Source: Laccaria trichodermophora
Lineage: Eukaryota; Basidiomycota; Agaricomycetes; Agaricales; Hydnangiaceae
DNA: 64,000 nt
Assembly: GCA_018417955.1 (NCBI GenBank)
Contig: JACTVC010000016.1
Span: forward strand, 1,054,001 to 1,118,000
Direction: 5' to 3'
The notes under the pieces are model-generated. The model made no database searches, had not been told where the DNA came from, and saw only the letters and a list, made by a program, of their open reading frames with translations. Position numbers and translations under genes: made by a program. Below, piece by piece: positions 24,588 through 34,594 of the stretch; the stretch's first letter is position 1; the number at the start of each line of letters is the position of its first letter.

Positions 24588-24654
24588 TGTATTGGGCCCA
24601 TTGGGGTAGACCTATGACTTATTGGGACAATTGTCAATTTCTATTGTTATGGTA
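24588..24654 (-). repeat. Right terminal inverted repeat of the KDZ element
   Basis: Reverse complement of the left end. The inner side begins near TTGGGCCCATTGGGGTAGAC and the outer side ends TTGTTATGGTA before the CTAT duplication. Confidence 0.88.
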
Positions 24655-24658
24655 CTAT

Positions 24659-25114
24659 AGTGACATCTATGTATACTTGTGTGAGAATGTCCGACCTACC
24701 TTGATGTCCCGCATGATGGACGATCTGGCCTCCAGATTGCGAGACCCAGAGGGGTCTACCTCGCTCTCTGCTCAGCTATCGGACCCTCACTATCCCCTAG
24801 CTGCTAGGCTAGGAGGGGATGATCGAATGGAGGTAGATTCCCCTGCAGCCATGAATCCCAGGGAGTTCGAGGAAGCGCACTTAGCGGCGATCAACGACAT
24901 GATGGCCTCAGCAGGACCCTTGGTGTTGGATCCGGTACAGTATGATTACCCAGGCACCAATGCTTCGCCCAGCGACTTGGAGGACGGTGAAATGGAAGAT
25001 CAAATGGCGGATTTAGGGTGGAAAAGGACTAAACGAGGCAAACGTGCTGGGCGACGGATTCAAAACATTCGGAAGCAAGATGAAAATCGTAGGCGCAGAC
25101 AAGATCGATGTTAA
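24659..25114 (+). pseudogene. Extra ORF of the retrotransposon, part 3 of 3 (C-terminus)
   Basis: This frame continues from base 10,022 when the KDZ element and one CTAT are removed (TAT then AGT GAC ATC). It encodes about 150 residues: an acidic helical section (MNPREFEEAHLAAINDMM), then an acidic stretch and a basic end RRIQNIRKQDENRRRRQDRC. The stop at 25,112 lies 45 bp before the 3' LTR. An ATG near 24,704 could start a truncated product in the present arrangement. No family recognised. Confidence 0.6.
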
Positions 25115-25158
25115 TCACCTCAAGGATTGAAGGATGCTCCAATCTCATGGGGGGGCTT

Positions 25159-25756
25159 TGTAACGGCGGACAGATGTCCTAGTACGGTTACATGATATGG
25201 GACCATCGTTTACCTTTGTTTACCTCTTGTTGTATATAGTTGAGCTACGTTTTCTTGTAATTACTCACTTGATAACCACATTATATACATATGTGGATTG
25301 GGTCACGGATACGCTTTACGGTTAGGCAACCTGATGCCTCCCCTCCGGGATACCAGAGTCCGACGTCGGGTGACAACGTCCCCCTCCCAGGGTTACAGGG
25401 ACGCTCACCCGAGAAGACGCCACACGTCTCCTCATCTTCCTCGCTCTCGCGAGTACCTCACCTTTTCTCTGCTGCCATCTCGTGCGTGCGACTCCATCGA
25501 GAAGTCATGGAAACACATTCGGTTTCACATCTTGTGGATTTCCCAAGAGGTAGCAGGGGTTGTAGCTTTGGATTTCCAGAGTGATCTCAACCCTAGCTAG
25601 GATACGCCCACATCCAGTCTCATTTCTTCAGTCTTTCTCTCTTTGGACCAAGTTGCGACCAAGATCGCACCTGGGTCTTCACACCATTACCATTCCAGCT
25701 CACCATACGACTTTCATCAACAGCTCCTGCATTTAACATACAGATTGTCTGTTACA
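25159..25756 (+). repeat. 3' LTR of the chromovirus, with polypurine tract upstream
   Basis: A polypurine tract with seven Gs (25,149-25,155) precedes TGTAAC at 25,159. The LTR ends GTTACA at 25,756, an inverted 6-bp pair with the expected TG...CA ends. The last 130 bp match the end of the LTR at 59,830-60,337 (TTTCATCAACAGCTCC and CATTTAACA are shared). TTGTATATAGTTGAGC near 25,230 is TATA-like. The 5' LTR is outside the window, so LTR age cannot be computed here. Confidence 0.85.
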
Positions 25757-25804
25757 GATGACGTTGACGTCATTTGTCACCCACATCTCATGACCCACGT
25801 AACG

Positions 25805-26200
25805 ACTACCCACTGCCCACGAAATCACCACGGCACCCACGAAATCACCACGAACACCCACGAAATCACCACGGCACCCACGAAATCACCACGAACACCC
25901 ACGAAATCACCACGGCACCCACGAAATCACCACGAACACCCACGAAATCACCATGGCGCCCACGAAAACACCACGGCACCCACGAAAACACCACGGCACC
26001 CATGAAAATCACACGGCACCCACGGAACGACGCCCAGTGCCCACACACACTGCCAGCACCCACGAAACGACGTCACAATGCAACGCAATGCCCAGCAGAC
26101 ACAACGCCAATGAGGACGATGACACATGAGGACGACGACACGCGAAAACAACGACACGCGAGGACAACGACACGCGAAAACAACGACACAACGCGATGAC
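25805..26200 (+). repeat. Minisatellite arrays
   Basis: From about 25,812 to 26,035 the word CCCACGAAATCACCACGGCA alternates with a 21-bp variant ending CGAACA, about ten units that decay to the right. From 26,118 to 26,200 GACACGCGAAAACAAC and GACACGCGAGGACAAC alternate. The open frames through these arrays follow the repeat period and are not genes. Confidence 0.8.
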
Positions 26201-26215
26201 ACGTCGACGATGTGC

Positions 26216-26965
26216 GCCAACAAGACCTCTCCCTCCCCCTCCCCTGCTGCTCACCACTCCTTCCTCTCCCTACTGCTCACCCACTACCCACCATCCCCTT
26301 CCCCCTCCCTTACTCCCCCTCCTTTCCTGCTCACCACTCCCTCCCTCTCCCTACCCCCTTCATTCCCTACCCCCTCCCTTCATTCCCAACCCCCTTCATT
26401 CCCTACCCCCTGTCTTCATTCCCTCATTCCCTACCTCCCCTCTCCCTCACTGCCCCTCCCTTCAGTTCTTCATTCCCCCCACTCCCAGCACCCCTACCCC
26501 TCCACTCCTTCCCCCTCACTCCCTCCACTCCCTCCACTTTTCCCATCTCCCTCCACTCCTCCCCCTCCCTCCACTCCTCCCCCTCCCTCTATCTAGATTC
26601 AATGTAGATAAATTCCATCATGTATTTCTAATAAATGAGTTTAAATGAATCTTCCCTCTTTAAGTATAAATGTCCTAAGGAATCCTAAGATTAAGTTAGA
26701 TGAAGATGTCCAGGATGATGAGGATAACTAAATGACAGCAAAGGGAAGTATAAAGAAGTGTATACTAGTGTAATAGAAGTGTGCAGAAGTGTATATAGAA
26801 GTGTATATTAGTGTAAATTCACCAGATTCCAGTTCCATTCCTGAGGATTCCTGTGGATTCCTGTCCCATTCCTGTGGATTCCTGTCCCATTCCTGTGGAT
26901 TCCTGTCCCATTCCTGTGGATTCCTGTCCCATTCCTGAGGATTCCTGAGGATTCCTGCAGGAATG
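26216..26965 (+). repeat. Composite repeat copy A: C/T-rich tract, AT-rich linker and ATTCCTG array
   Basis: 26,220-26,590 is almost purely C/T (CCCTCC, CCCTTCATTC). 26,600-26,815 is AT-rich and 26,820-26,960 repeats TGTGGATTCCTGTCCCATTC about six times. The same order occurs again at 27,003-27,690, so this is one unit of a tandem pair. No coding capacity. Confidence 0.7.
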
Positions 26966-27002
26966 GGTGGGGCACTATAAAGTACTGCCTTCCTTGAGCC
27001 TA

Positions 27003-27695
27003 TCTTTGTCCTCTCCCCTCCCCTTTCTCTCCCCCTTCCTTGTCCATCACCCCTCCCCTTTCTCTCCCCCTTCCTTGTCCATCACCCCTCCACTTTCTCT
27101 CCCCCTTCCTTTTCCCTCCCCCCTTTGTCCCTCCCCTCCCTTTTCCCTCCCCCTTCCCTGTCCCTCCCCCTTCCTTGTCAATCCCCTATTCCTTGTCCCC
27201 CTTTCCTTTTCCCTTCCCCTCTCCCTCCCCATTTCCTGCTCCCCCTTCCTTCACTCTCTCTCCCTACCACTCTCTCCCCCCTCCATCACTCTCCCCTCCA
27301 TCACTCTCCCCTCCATCACTCTCCCCTCCATCACTCTCTCCTCCATCACTCTCCCCCACTCCCTCCCCCTCCCTTTAACACTCAATGTAGTAGAATAGAT
27401 TTATGTAGTTCTATCAAATACACTGTGATTCTCCCTATTCAAGTCTAAATATCATAAAGAATTCTTAGAAGTTATGAGCATAAGGTCTGAGTTGATTAAG
27501 TCACATGACATTGAGCTAAGCTTAAAATTTTCCATAATATGCTCTAGGCTCCAAAATATGTTTTTAGGCCATTCCTGTCCATTCCTGTGGATTCCAGTGC
27601 CATTCCTGTCCATTCCAGTGGATTCCTGTGTCATTCCTGTGGATTCCAGTGGAATGGCTCCATTCCTGCAGGAATCAGTGGGGCATGATGAAGTA
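27003..27695 (+). repeat. Composite repeat copy B
   Basis: 27,005-27,375 is a C/T-rich tract, with CTCCCCTCCATCACT repeated near its end. It is followed by an AT-rich linker resembling that of copy A and an ATTCCTG array (27,570-27,665) ending in GGGGCATGATGAAGTACTG, comparable to GGGGCACTATAAAGTACTG in copy A. 27,700-27,930 shows nothing I can identify. Confidence 0.65.
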
Positions 27696-27929
27696 CTGAG
27701 AAATAACGATACAACACCACTTCGAGCTCCAGGTATTGGAGGAAACGCACACAAGTCATAGAGCCCTTGACAATGGTGTTTGAGACCATCCCATCTAGCG
27801 TGAGTAGTCCTTCAACAGAAAAACATCGCCCGTGAATGAATACACCCACAAGCAGCTACCACTTTTATCATATAACTAAGGCAGTTGCCACAGGAGTGAT
27901 GTGTATAAGTCCATGCTCTTTATGAGATA

Positions 27930-28345
27930 TCGCTCTGGATATTTTATTGGGTGTCTTGGTGGCTTTCATTGACTATTTTGTTCCTGTTTCAGTGTGGTTT
28001 CAATAGATATTTCATTAGTATTTCAGGATATTTCATTGTGCTTTTCATAACTAATGCTCTGCACTTTCAATAGATATTTCATTAAGAATGTTAGGCTCTC
28101 TCATTGTGGTTTTTGTTGATTACTCAGTGCACTTTCAATGGATTTTTCATTAATATTTCAGAATATTTCATTGCACTTTTCATAACTAATGCTTGTCACT
28201 TTCAATGGATATTTCATTAGGAATGTTAGGCCTTCTCATTGCGATTTTCATTAATTACTCAGTGCACTTTCAATGGATTTTTCATTAATATTTCAGGATA
28301 TTTCATTAGGAATGTTAGGTCCTCTCATTGCAATTTCATTGGTTA
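27930..28345 (+). repeat. TTTCATT-rich repeat related to the fold-back element arms
   Basis: Shares CTTTTCATAACTAATGC, CTTTCAATAGATATTTCATT and CTCTCATTG phrases with the arms at 4,140-4,370, but in diverged form and as a single copy. Probably a fragment of an older related element. The sequence has internal imperfect repeats near 28,020-28,150 and 28,150-28,300. Confidence 0.65.
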
Positions 28346-29059
28346 TCCAGTACTCTATCAATGGATCACTGTTGGTGATGACATTGGGGTTGTTTTCAGG
28401 GTCCAGGGTGCATTGCCAAATATGGTAATATAGCCCAGAATAGCACTTCAGTCACCCATTTTAGGGTACCTATGAGGTATATGAATTCTTGGATTTAGGG
28501 AGGACTTTACACTCCTCCACATATTCCGGTTGGACTCCAGATGGACTCTGGCGGACTCCAGATGGATTTCTGGAGTCCATCCACACTTTTTTCTTTAGTG
28601 GTAACCAGCCAAATATTAGTCTGGAATACCCCTGGAGTCCACCTGGAGTCCAGCTGCTCTCCAGGTGGACCCATCTGGACAGCTATCTAGTGCCAAGTGC
28701 ATGCTATCCACCAGTGGCATCAGTGTCGCTCCCCCATGCCGCTCCCTTCGACACGCTGATCCCACCTCTGGCCAACCCACACCCCCTGACGACACGGCCT
28801 CCGCTCAGCCTGCTACCACTACCAGACACTGCCCAGCCACTGATCCACATGGTGGGAAAGATGAAAAAAACAGCGACGAAGAGAAAGTACATGATGCTGA
28901 AGCCGACAAGCAGAACAAACACAATGAAAACAAGGAACGACCCAATGAAGACGACCAGGACAACAAAGAAGACACCCAGCACGATGAACAAGACAACGAA
29001 TATGACAACCAGCAGGGCCACACCAAGGTGAACAAGGAGCAGGATGCAAACCCAATTGC

Positions 29060-29470
29060 CACGCGTCAGCGTGCCCCACACGCCAATGCCAGCACTACCA
29101 CCAACACTGACACACATCAGCGAAATGCAAGCACCAACACCATGCGTCAGCGTGATCCCACCACCACACATCAGCCAGATGAGACCACCAACGCCACCAC
29201 CACACGTCAGCGTGACGCGCCCACCACCACCACACATCAGCCGGATGAGACCAACACCACCACCACACATCAGCATGACGTACCCACCAACACCACCACC
29301 ACCACACGTCAGCATGATGCGCCCACATGTCAGCCAGATGAGATCACCAACACCACCACCACACATCAGCGTGATGTGCCTGCCAACACCACCACTGCAC
29401 GTCAGTGCAATGTGCCCACCAACACACGTCAGCATGACGTGCCCACTAACACTGTCACCAACACAACAGG
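29060..29470 (+). repeat. Degenerate CACCACACGTCAGC repeat within an open frame
   Basis: CACCACACGTCAGCGTGA and CACCACACATCAGCCAGATG type units recur about twelve times. The frame 28,665-29,579 is open on the plus strand and encodes Thr/His/Gln/Asp-rich protein, with an acidic Asn/Asp/Lys-rich section before it. The low complexity makes coding uncertain. It may be the disordered first exon of the gene that follows, because GT-AG introns can be drawn after it (about 29,470-29,516 and 29,572-29,718). Confidence 0.5.
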
Positions 29471-29717
29471 TACGTCCAACTTACCATGTCTCATCCCCAC
29501 TCATCACAGTCAGGATGGTGGATACCCCACCACCTTTCCTGACAGTGAAAACCTGTCTCGACATCGGGATGGTATGTAATCCACCACCCATCCCAATTGT
29601 CAAGAAGGCTGGATAGGCTATGCTTATCTTTATTTTTTTTATTGATATCTATATACCATGTATCATTATGCTATGTTGGTGCTAAGTAGAACATTTAGAC
29701 CTTAGTGCTATCTTGCA

Positions 29718-31124
29718 GGGGCGGCCAACAAAGTGTTTAGACTCTGCTGCCAATGAAAGTCCAGCAGCATCCATGCACCATGGTGAAGGTATGATTTATC
29801 TATCTGTCTTCTATGATATGGTGTTAAACTTTCTAAAATGCAGATATGGTTATGGCTAGTCCACCAAAGGGGGGGATTCCTGCATATGGCTCATCCTGTT
29901 CGACTGGTGGAGTCTTTCGGGGTAAGGCCCTAGGCAATGCCATTAACATTGGTGATGCCAATGAAGTCTGGGAAGAGATGGATGTTTTCACACAGGGACT
30001 AGCCCAGAAGCCAATCAAGGGAAAGATCCACTTTTATATCTCAAACATTAATCCACCTGATGTTGACATCACCCAATCCTCCTTTATTGCCAATGTTCAT
30101 GATATCAGCAAGTGCGAAACTATTCAAGATGTTATTAGTCATGGTTCTTGAGACTATTCACCTATTTGGCGTAAGTTTGCAATTGTTTAGTGAATATCTA
30201 TTAATCGCTTTACATAGGACCTGCTTATCAACTCTTCAAATATGAAGAAGAGGGCTGGAGTATTCAAGGACACTATGAATCAACCATGAACCACAAACCA
30301 ACTGATGAAGACTATGTGGAGTGGTCGGATGATGAGCAGAACAGAAAGTTTATTCGCATTTTGAGTGTAAGTTATTTACTGGACTCTTTTTGAATTGGTT
30401 TAATTAAGAGTCTGGTTTCTAGACTACATTTGATCCAAGTCTCTCAGTATCCTTGCCTGGCTTTGCAGGCCGTCTTGGTTCTAGCATTGGGTCTCGCTCT
30501 GTGTCTGGCTCTCATACTTCTCGTATATCTGCTGGTCATTCTTCCCCCACACTTCCTGCTGTTGAACAAGGTTCATCTTCAGGTCACTGGCTTGTCGGAA
30601 AGGACAAAATATCTCCAGCATTGCGACAGCGTCTCATTGAAGAGCTTAATATCAATGCCAATTATACAAACCATTCAGCTACAGGTCTGTGGTTTGCCTG
30701 GGGACAATATCTGGAATGTACTGCAGCTCTTGCATAGGCCAAAGAAATGGTAGAAGCTGGCAATTGGCCATCTGATATCCCTCCTTTTACTGAATGGCTG
30801 GTGATTGAAGTCTTTATTGGAAGGTCAACCTGGTATGACAACTACGTCCCAGCCTTTGGATCAATCGCAGACAAAGAAACAGACTTTGCTGACATGAGAG
30901 ACTGGTTGGATAGCCCACCAGAGCAAGTCCATTGCTCTGATACTGAGCGTCTTTGGGGTATTCATGATCAGTCATCTTTTACAATGGAGGATATAAAGAA
31001 GTGGCAGGAGAATGGTGGCACGTTGAATAAACATTATAGTCCAACTCCTAGTCCAGAACGAGATCACTCATCAAAAGGAAAGGCAAAGGCAAAGGCAAAG
31101 ACTCACAGGAAATTGAAGTATTAG
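29718..31124 (+). pseudogene. Companion gene of the CxC5/CxC6 element (hypothetical)
   Basis: Exons near 29,718-29,787, 29,843-30,160, 30,216-30,367 and 30,421-31,124 can be joined through GT-AG introns. Stops interrupt it: TGA at 30,149 (HGS-stop-DYSPIW, as from CGA) and TAG at 30,735 (ALA-stop-AKEM, as from CAG). The readable protein has FYISNINPPDVD, WSDDEQNRKFIRIL, a Ser-rich linker, LVGKDKISPALRQRLIEELN, then IGRSTWYDNYVPAF and a basic Lys-rich tail. I do not recognise a named domain. Its place directly before the KDZ-family gene, inside the same inverted repeats, suggests an element-encoded accessory protein. Confidence 0.55.
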
Positions 31125-31185
31125 ATTTTTTTCTCTTTTCTTTCTATTCAAAGTTACTCATGTTTTTTGTACTTGTAGCTCAGTT

Positions 31186-33665
31186 GTGAACTGTTTTCCT
31201 TTGTTTTACAGATTTGCAGTGTTTCTTGGCTCCCTTGGTTTCAGCATTATATGCACTTTGTTCTCTGCTTTGATATGCCTTACTTTCCCTGTAACTGCTT
31301 TCTCATTCTTGACAAGGCTGTGTGTTATTCTTGCCTTTGTACCTTTGGTCTCTGCAGCTCCAAAAACCCAGCCATTTCCCAATCTGCCATTTAAAGCTTT
31401 CAGTGCATTTGTGGAACAAACATTTGGTCCAACTATCTCATTAGCCACAGTGCTTCTTCTCTTGTTTACAATGACTGAAAATCCTGAATTGCTCAGTCTA
31501 CATGCCTGTCAACAGCATCCAGCTGAGGGTGAAAACAAAACTGTAGCTTCTGGATGGATTCATTCTTTGTCATGTGCTATAGTGCACTGATTGAAGGATG
31601 ATATTAAAACAGTGTTTCGTCCTGGAGAATATTGGCCAAAGCAGAATCACCAAGTCACAAAATTGTCTATCAAACTTGATGCATTTGCAAATTTATTGAA
31701 TCTAACCCCATATGACCATCAGGGAAAGTTCAAAGAGAGATTGCGGCCAGTTTCCTATATTGCAATTCAAGCAGTTCATGCCATTTGTCCTGATAGCATT
31801 ACTTGTGTTGATCAACAGTGTGCTTCTCGAGCCCTTTTGCAAATAACCAGACCAAGAGATATTCCATTGGTTACTTTAATCAAAGACAATATTCCTTATG
31901 AGGATGTTCCTATTCTAACAGGCAAATGTATGCAATGTGGTGCTACCTATTATGCAGATCATGAGTGCTTCAAAGACAACTATGGTTCTTGGACCAAATG
32001 CTATTTGAACTCTGCACGATTCCTAAAGATAGGACAGTCTACTTGGGTTGACAGAAATTTTACACATTCTGTTCTTAGTGGAATGTATAATTTCCATGCA
32101 TCAGCCTCTTCATATACGCAGTATTGGAATGATTGTGCTTCAGTTACTGATTCCAAAGTCAAAGTGACTCAGCGTCATGTTTGGCAGGCATTTGTTCAGG
32201 AATCAATTAGAACAATTGCAAGTGTGAATAACTATAATTTGGAGTTGCCTGAAAACTTGAACATTGAAGAAGTTACTGAGCAGGCATTTAAGAAATTAGG
32301 AAATGGAGGGATAATAGAGCCAGGAAAAGAACATTCATGTTCTAAGTGCTGTCAACCATATAAAGCCACTGCAGATTTTATGGCCAATGAAGACCCTGCA
32401 GCAGTGATAGGAGCAGATGAAAATTCTACTGTACCTGTTTTAACAGGAGAATATGCAAATTTATCTGCACAAGAGACTACAAGAGAGAGACAAACAGCCC
32501 AATCAAGAGCAAACATTCTTAATCATGCTGATCCCAATGCTATGGATGTCAGTGATGATGATGCTGATTGTTCAATGATTGTAATGGATGGTGCTGTTAT
32601 GGGCCCTCAGGTAATTAAACTTAATTGGCCTTCTAGAAACTGGATGCTAACGTTTTTAAAGCACTGTGCAGCAGAAGGATGCATTAAAGACTTACAAAAT
32701 ACAAGAGGAGGGGCATTTTGTGAAGAACATGAAAGACAATATGGGAATAAATGCCGTATCCATGACTGTCCTCAAGATAGAGTTGAGAATACACTGGCAT
32801 GCCACTCTCACCAAACAGAATGGAAGAAATACAAACTTGACCACAGCTGTTCAAGCTTGCTTGGAGTAAAAAGGATGTTACAAAGACCAGAAGAGAGAAA
32901 TGCTTGGGAACCTGGTCTCCGCAGAACTGTTCAGCCCCATGATGATGATGAGGATGTTACAATTCCATGACACAATTATTTTGGAGCAGCCAGATTCTAT
33001 TGTGTTGAAACAATTACAGCACCATGTGGTGTTGTAATTGCATGGGTTAAATTTGACAGATCTGAGTCTCCAACCAACATTCTTAATTGGTTAGAGAAGA
33101 TATATCCTACTGAGGAATCTCGACCACACTACATTTGCATTGATAAAGCTTGTTGAGTACTTAGAACAGCCATTGCAAATGGAAGCTGGGATAGATGGAA
33201 GAAAACCACACGTTTTATTGTTGACTCTTATCATTATATCAATCATCGTACATTGGATTACTTGTGCCGCAAATGGTGTAATCCTGGCCCATTAAATGGT
33301 TCTGCTCCAAATCTGGTTAAAGTTGCTCATGATAAAAATGGAAGACCATATCTTCAACAGGCATTTAATACACAGGTATATTATGCATTTTCATTCAGTT
33401 TGATCTGATTTGACTGACTCAATTATAGGCATGTGAACAATTAAATTCTTGGCTTGGAGGATTTGAGTCCATTCTCAAACAAATGAAAACTGGAAATTTT
33501 GATTGGTTCTTGCATACCATGCTTTTTTATCACACTCAGCATGTTATTCAAAAGCAAGGACAGAAGGAAGAGCCTCACCAAATAATTGAAATCAATGATG
33601 ATGAAGATGATAACAGTGGAGAAGCTATTATAGAGAGACATTGGAATGTGGAAGATGATGACTAA
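31186..33665 (+). pseudogene. KDZ-family transposase-like protein with CxC5/CxC6 cysteine clusters
   Basis: One frame runs from about 31,212 to an intron at 33,376-33,428 and then to 33,665, broken by TGA at 31,588, 32,968 and 33,154. The first cluster is CMQCGATYYADHEC (about 31,930). A second is HSCSKCC, then CIKDLQNTRGGAFCEEH and CRIHDCPQ with CHSHQ (32,330-32,830). This matches the CxC5 and CxC6 clusters described as associated with KDZ transposases. The C-terminal part reads ICIDKAC, RFIVDSYHYINHR, CRKWCNPGPLNGSAPNLV and ACEQLNSWLGGFESILKQ, with conserved acidic positions. All three stops are explained by CGA-to-TGA. The N-terminal stretch (31,212-31,380) is unusually hydrophobic and its start is unclear. 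The last 800 bp is duplicated on the minus strand at 35,395-36,190. Confidence 0.75.
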
Positions 33666-34465
33666 AGTGGTATATTATGTTTTTTTCAAAACTTTGTTGA
33701 TCAATAAGAATATTTTTTACAACATTTCCTTGAGACAGTCTAAAATGAGTGCAGTCCATCTATCATCCAGCTGGATGATCCAGAAATATGGACATTTGGT
33801 TGCATTACAGTTGGACCTCCAGAAATCCATCTGGAGTCTGCCGGAGTCCAACTGGAGTCCAACTGGATGATGTGGAGGAGTGTAAAGTACATTTGGGATG
33901 GACCTTGAAGGTAATGCCTGATGTTCTGTACATCATTTGTATGTTTTTCCAATTTTTCTGCTATTTTCTGGATATATTACCATACTTGGAAATGTTTCCT
34001 GGACCCTGAAAACAACCCTGATGTCATCACCAACAGTGAGCACCACCCTGCTATTTTCTTTCTGATTTTTTGGCTATTTTCTGGCTATTCTGCACTTCAG
34101 TCACCCGTTTTAGGGTACCTATGAGGTATATGAATTCTTGGATTTAAGGGTACCTCAATGGTACCCATTCCAGAGTGGTATGTGAGCACCATACCAATAC
34201 CATGGTACCATGGAATGGAAAACTCATACCATATCCCACTCATACCAATACCAAGTTACCATACCATACCATGTCATGTTACACCATACCAGATGGTATG
34301 ATACCATCATACCAAAGCTGTCACTGGGTGTCTGGGGTCCTTTTCCAAAATAAATAAATGAATTCTGCAGGCTGCAATACTGGTCCATTGGGTACCATTT
34401 TTTGTGGGGTGGTTCTCCATGTTTTTCTTGAGATATTGAGCTACAAATTGAGGCTAGATAGTCCA
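32870..34465 (+). repeat. Left arm of 1.6-kb palindrome (transposon end plus flank)
   Basis: Base x pairs with 69,060 minus x. No mismatch was seen in the stretches compared. The arm covers the end of the KDZ-family gene, the transposon terminus (33,888) and 577 bp beyond. The latter includes a block repeating GGTACC/CATACCA words (34,175-34,310) and a block shared with 28,440-28,497. Confidence 0.88.
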
Positions 34466-34594
34466 AACCATCTATTGAAAATGAATTTAAAAGAAAAAAG
34501 TGTAACACTTTTCCCAATTAGGAAATAGTGCGGACATCGTCCTGAACAGTGACAACACCAAGTTAGCCACTAGCTCCAGTGGCCCAAAGAGCAT

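Larger units (their letters stand above)
10023..24654. mobile_element. KDZ-superfamily DNA transposon carrying a TET/JBP dioxygenase, apparently complete (14.6 kb)
   Basis: The ends are inverted repeats of about 67 bp containing CCATAACAATAGAAATTGAC at the left and its reverse complement at the right. CTAT lies immediately outside both ends (10,019-10,022 and 24,655-24,658). Deleting the element plus one CTAT joins the retrotransposon ORF in frame. Inside are six genes: TET/JBP dioxygenase (+), coiled-coil protein (-), KDZ transposase (-), basic hypothetical (+), zinc-cluster protein (-) and small helical protein (+). Association of TET/JBP genes with KDZ transposons is known for basidiomycetes. 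The exact termini and full cargo shown here are my reading. The 4-bp duplication is short, so the precise terminal base is uncertain by a few positions. Confidence 0.85.
1..25756 (+). mobile_element. Ty3/gypsy chromovirus-type LTR retrotransposon, 5' end outside window, split by two later insertions
   Basis: The order seen is reverse transcriptase, RNase H, integrase and chromodomain (1-3,019), then a long extra ORF (3,240 to 25,114 in three pieces), a G-rich polypurine tract (about 25,148-25,158) and a 3' LTR (25,159-25,756). Domain order and chromodomain are those of Ty3/gypsy chromoviruses. The fold-back element 3,790-7,434 and the KDZ element 10,023-24,654 interrupt the extra ORF, and removing both restores one reading frame. 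Gag, protease and 5' LTR lie before base 1. Several in-frame TGA/TAG codons show that the copy is dead. That the extra ORF belongs to the element is inferred from its position between pol and the polypurine tract. Confidence 0.8.
28504..33888 (+). mobile_element. Decayed DNA transposon with CxC5/CxC6-type KDZ-family gene
   Basis: The left end (ACTTTACACTCCTCCACAT at 28,504) and right end (ATGTGGAGGAGTGTAAAGT ending 33,888) are inverted. Inside them both ends continue with inverted, repeated GGACTCCAGATGGA-like words, so the terminal inverted repeat is about 80 bp. It holds two plus-strand genes, both with stops. No clear target duplication is visible at the outer bases. The right 1 kb is duplicated in inverted form by the palindrome at 34,595-36,190. 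Confidence 0.6.

Noticed and set aside
25805..26035. CRISPR-like array
   Set aside because: Units are contiguous 20-21-bp minisatellite repeats with no unique spacers, in a eukaryotic genome.
26126..27448. Several long open frames of Pro/Ser/Leu protein
   Set aside because: They follow C/T-rich and minisatellite repeats in all three frames; no start context, splice pattern or domain.
28704..29435. Minus-strand hydrophobic Gly/Val-rich open frame
   Set aside because: Antisense of the CACCACACGTCAGC repeat; the apparent membrane-like composition is a translation artefact.
31186..31590. Separate small membrane protein
   Set aside because: The frame continues in phase into the CxC5/CxC6 gene after a single TGA, and the hydrophobic stretch is likely N-terminal or intronic sequence of that gene.
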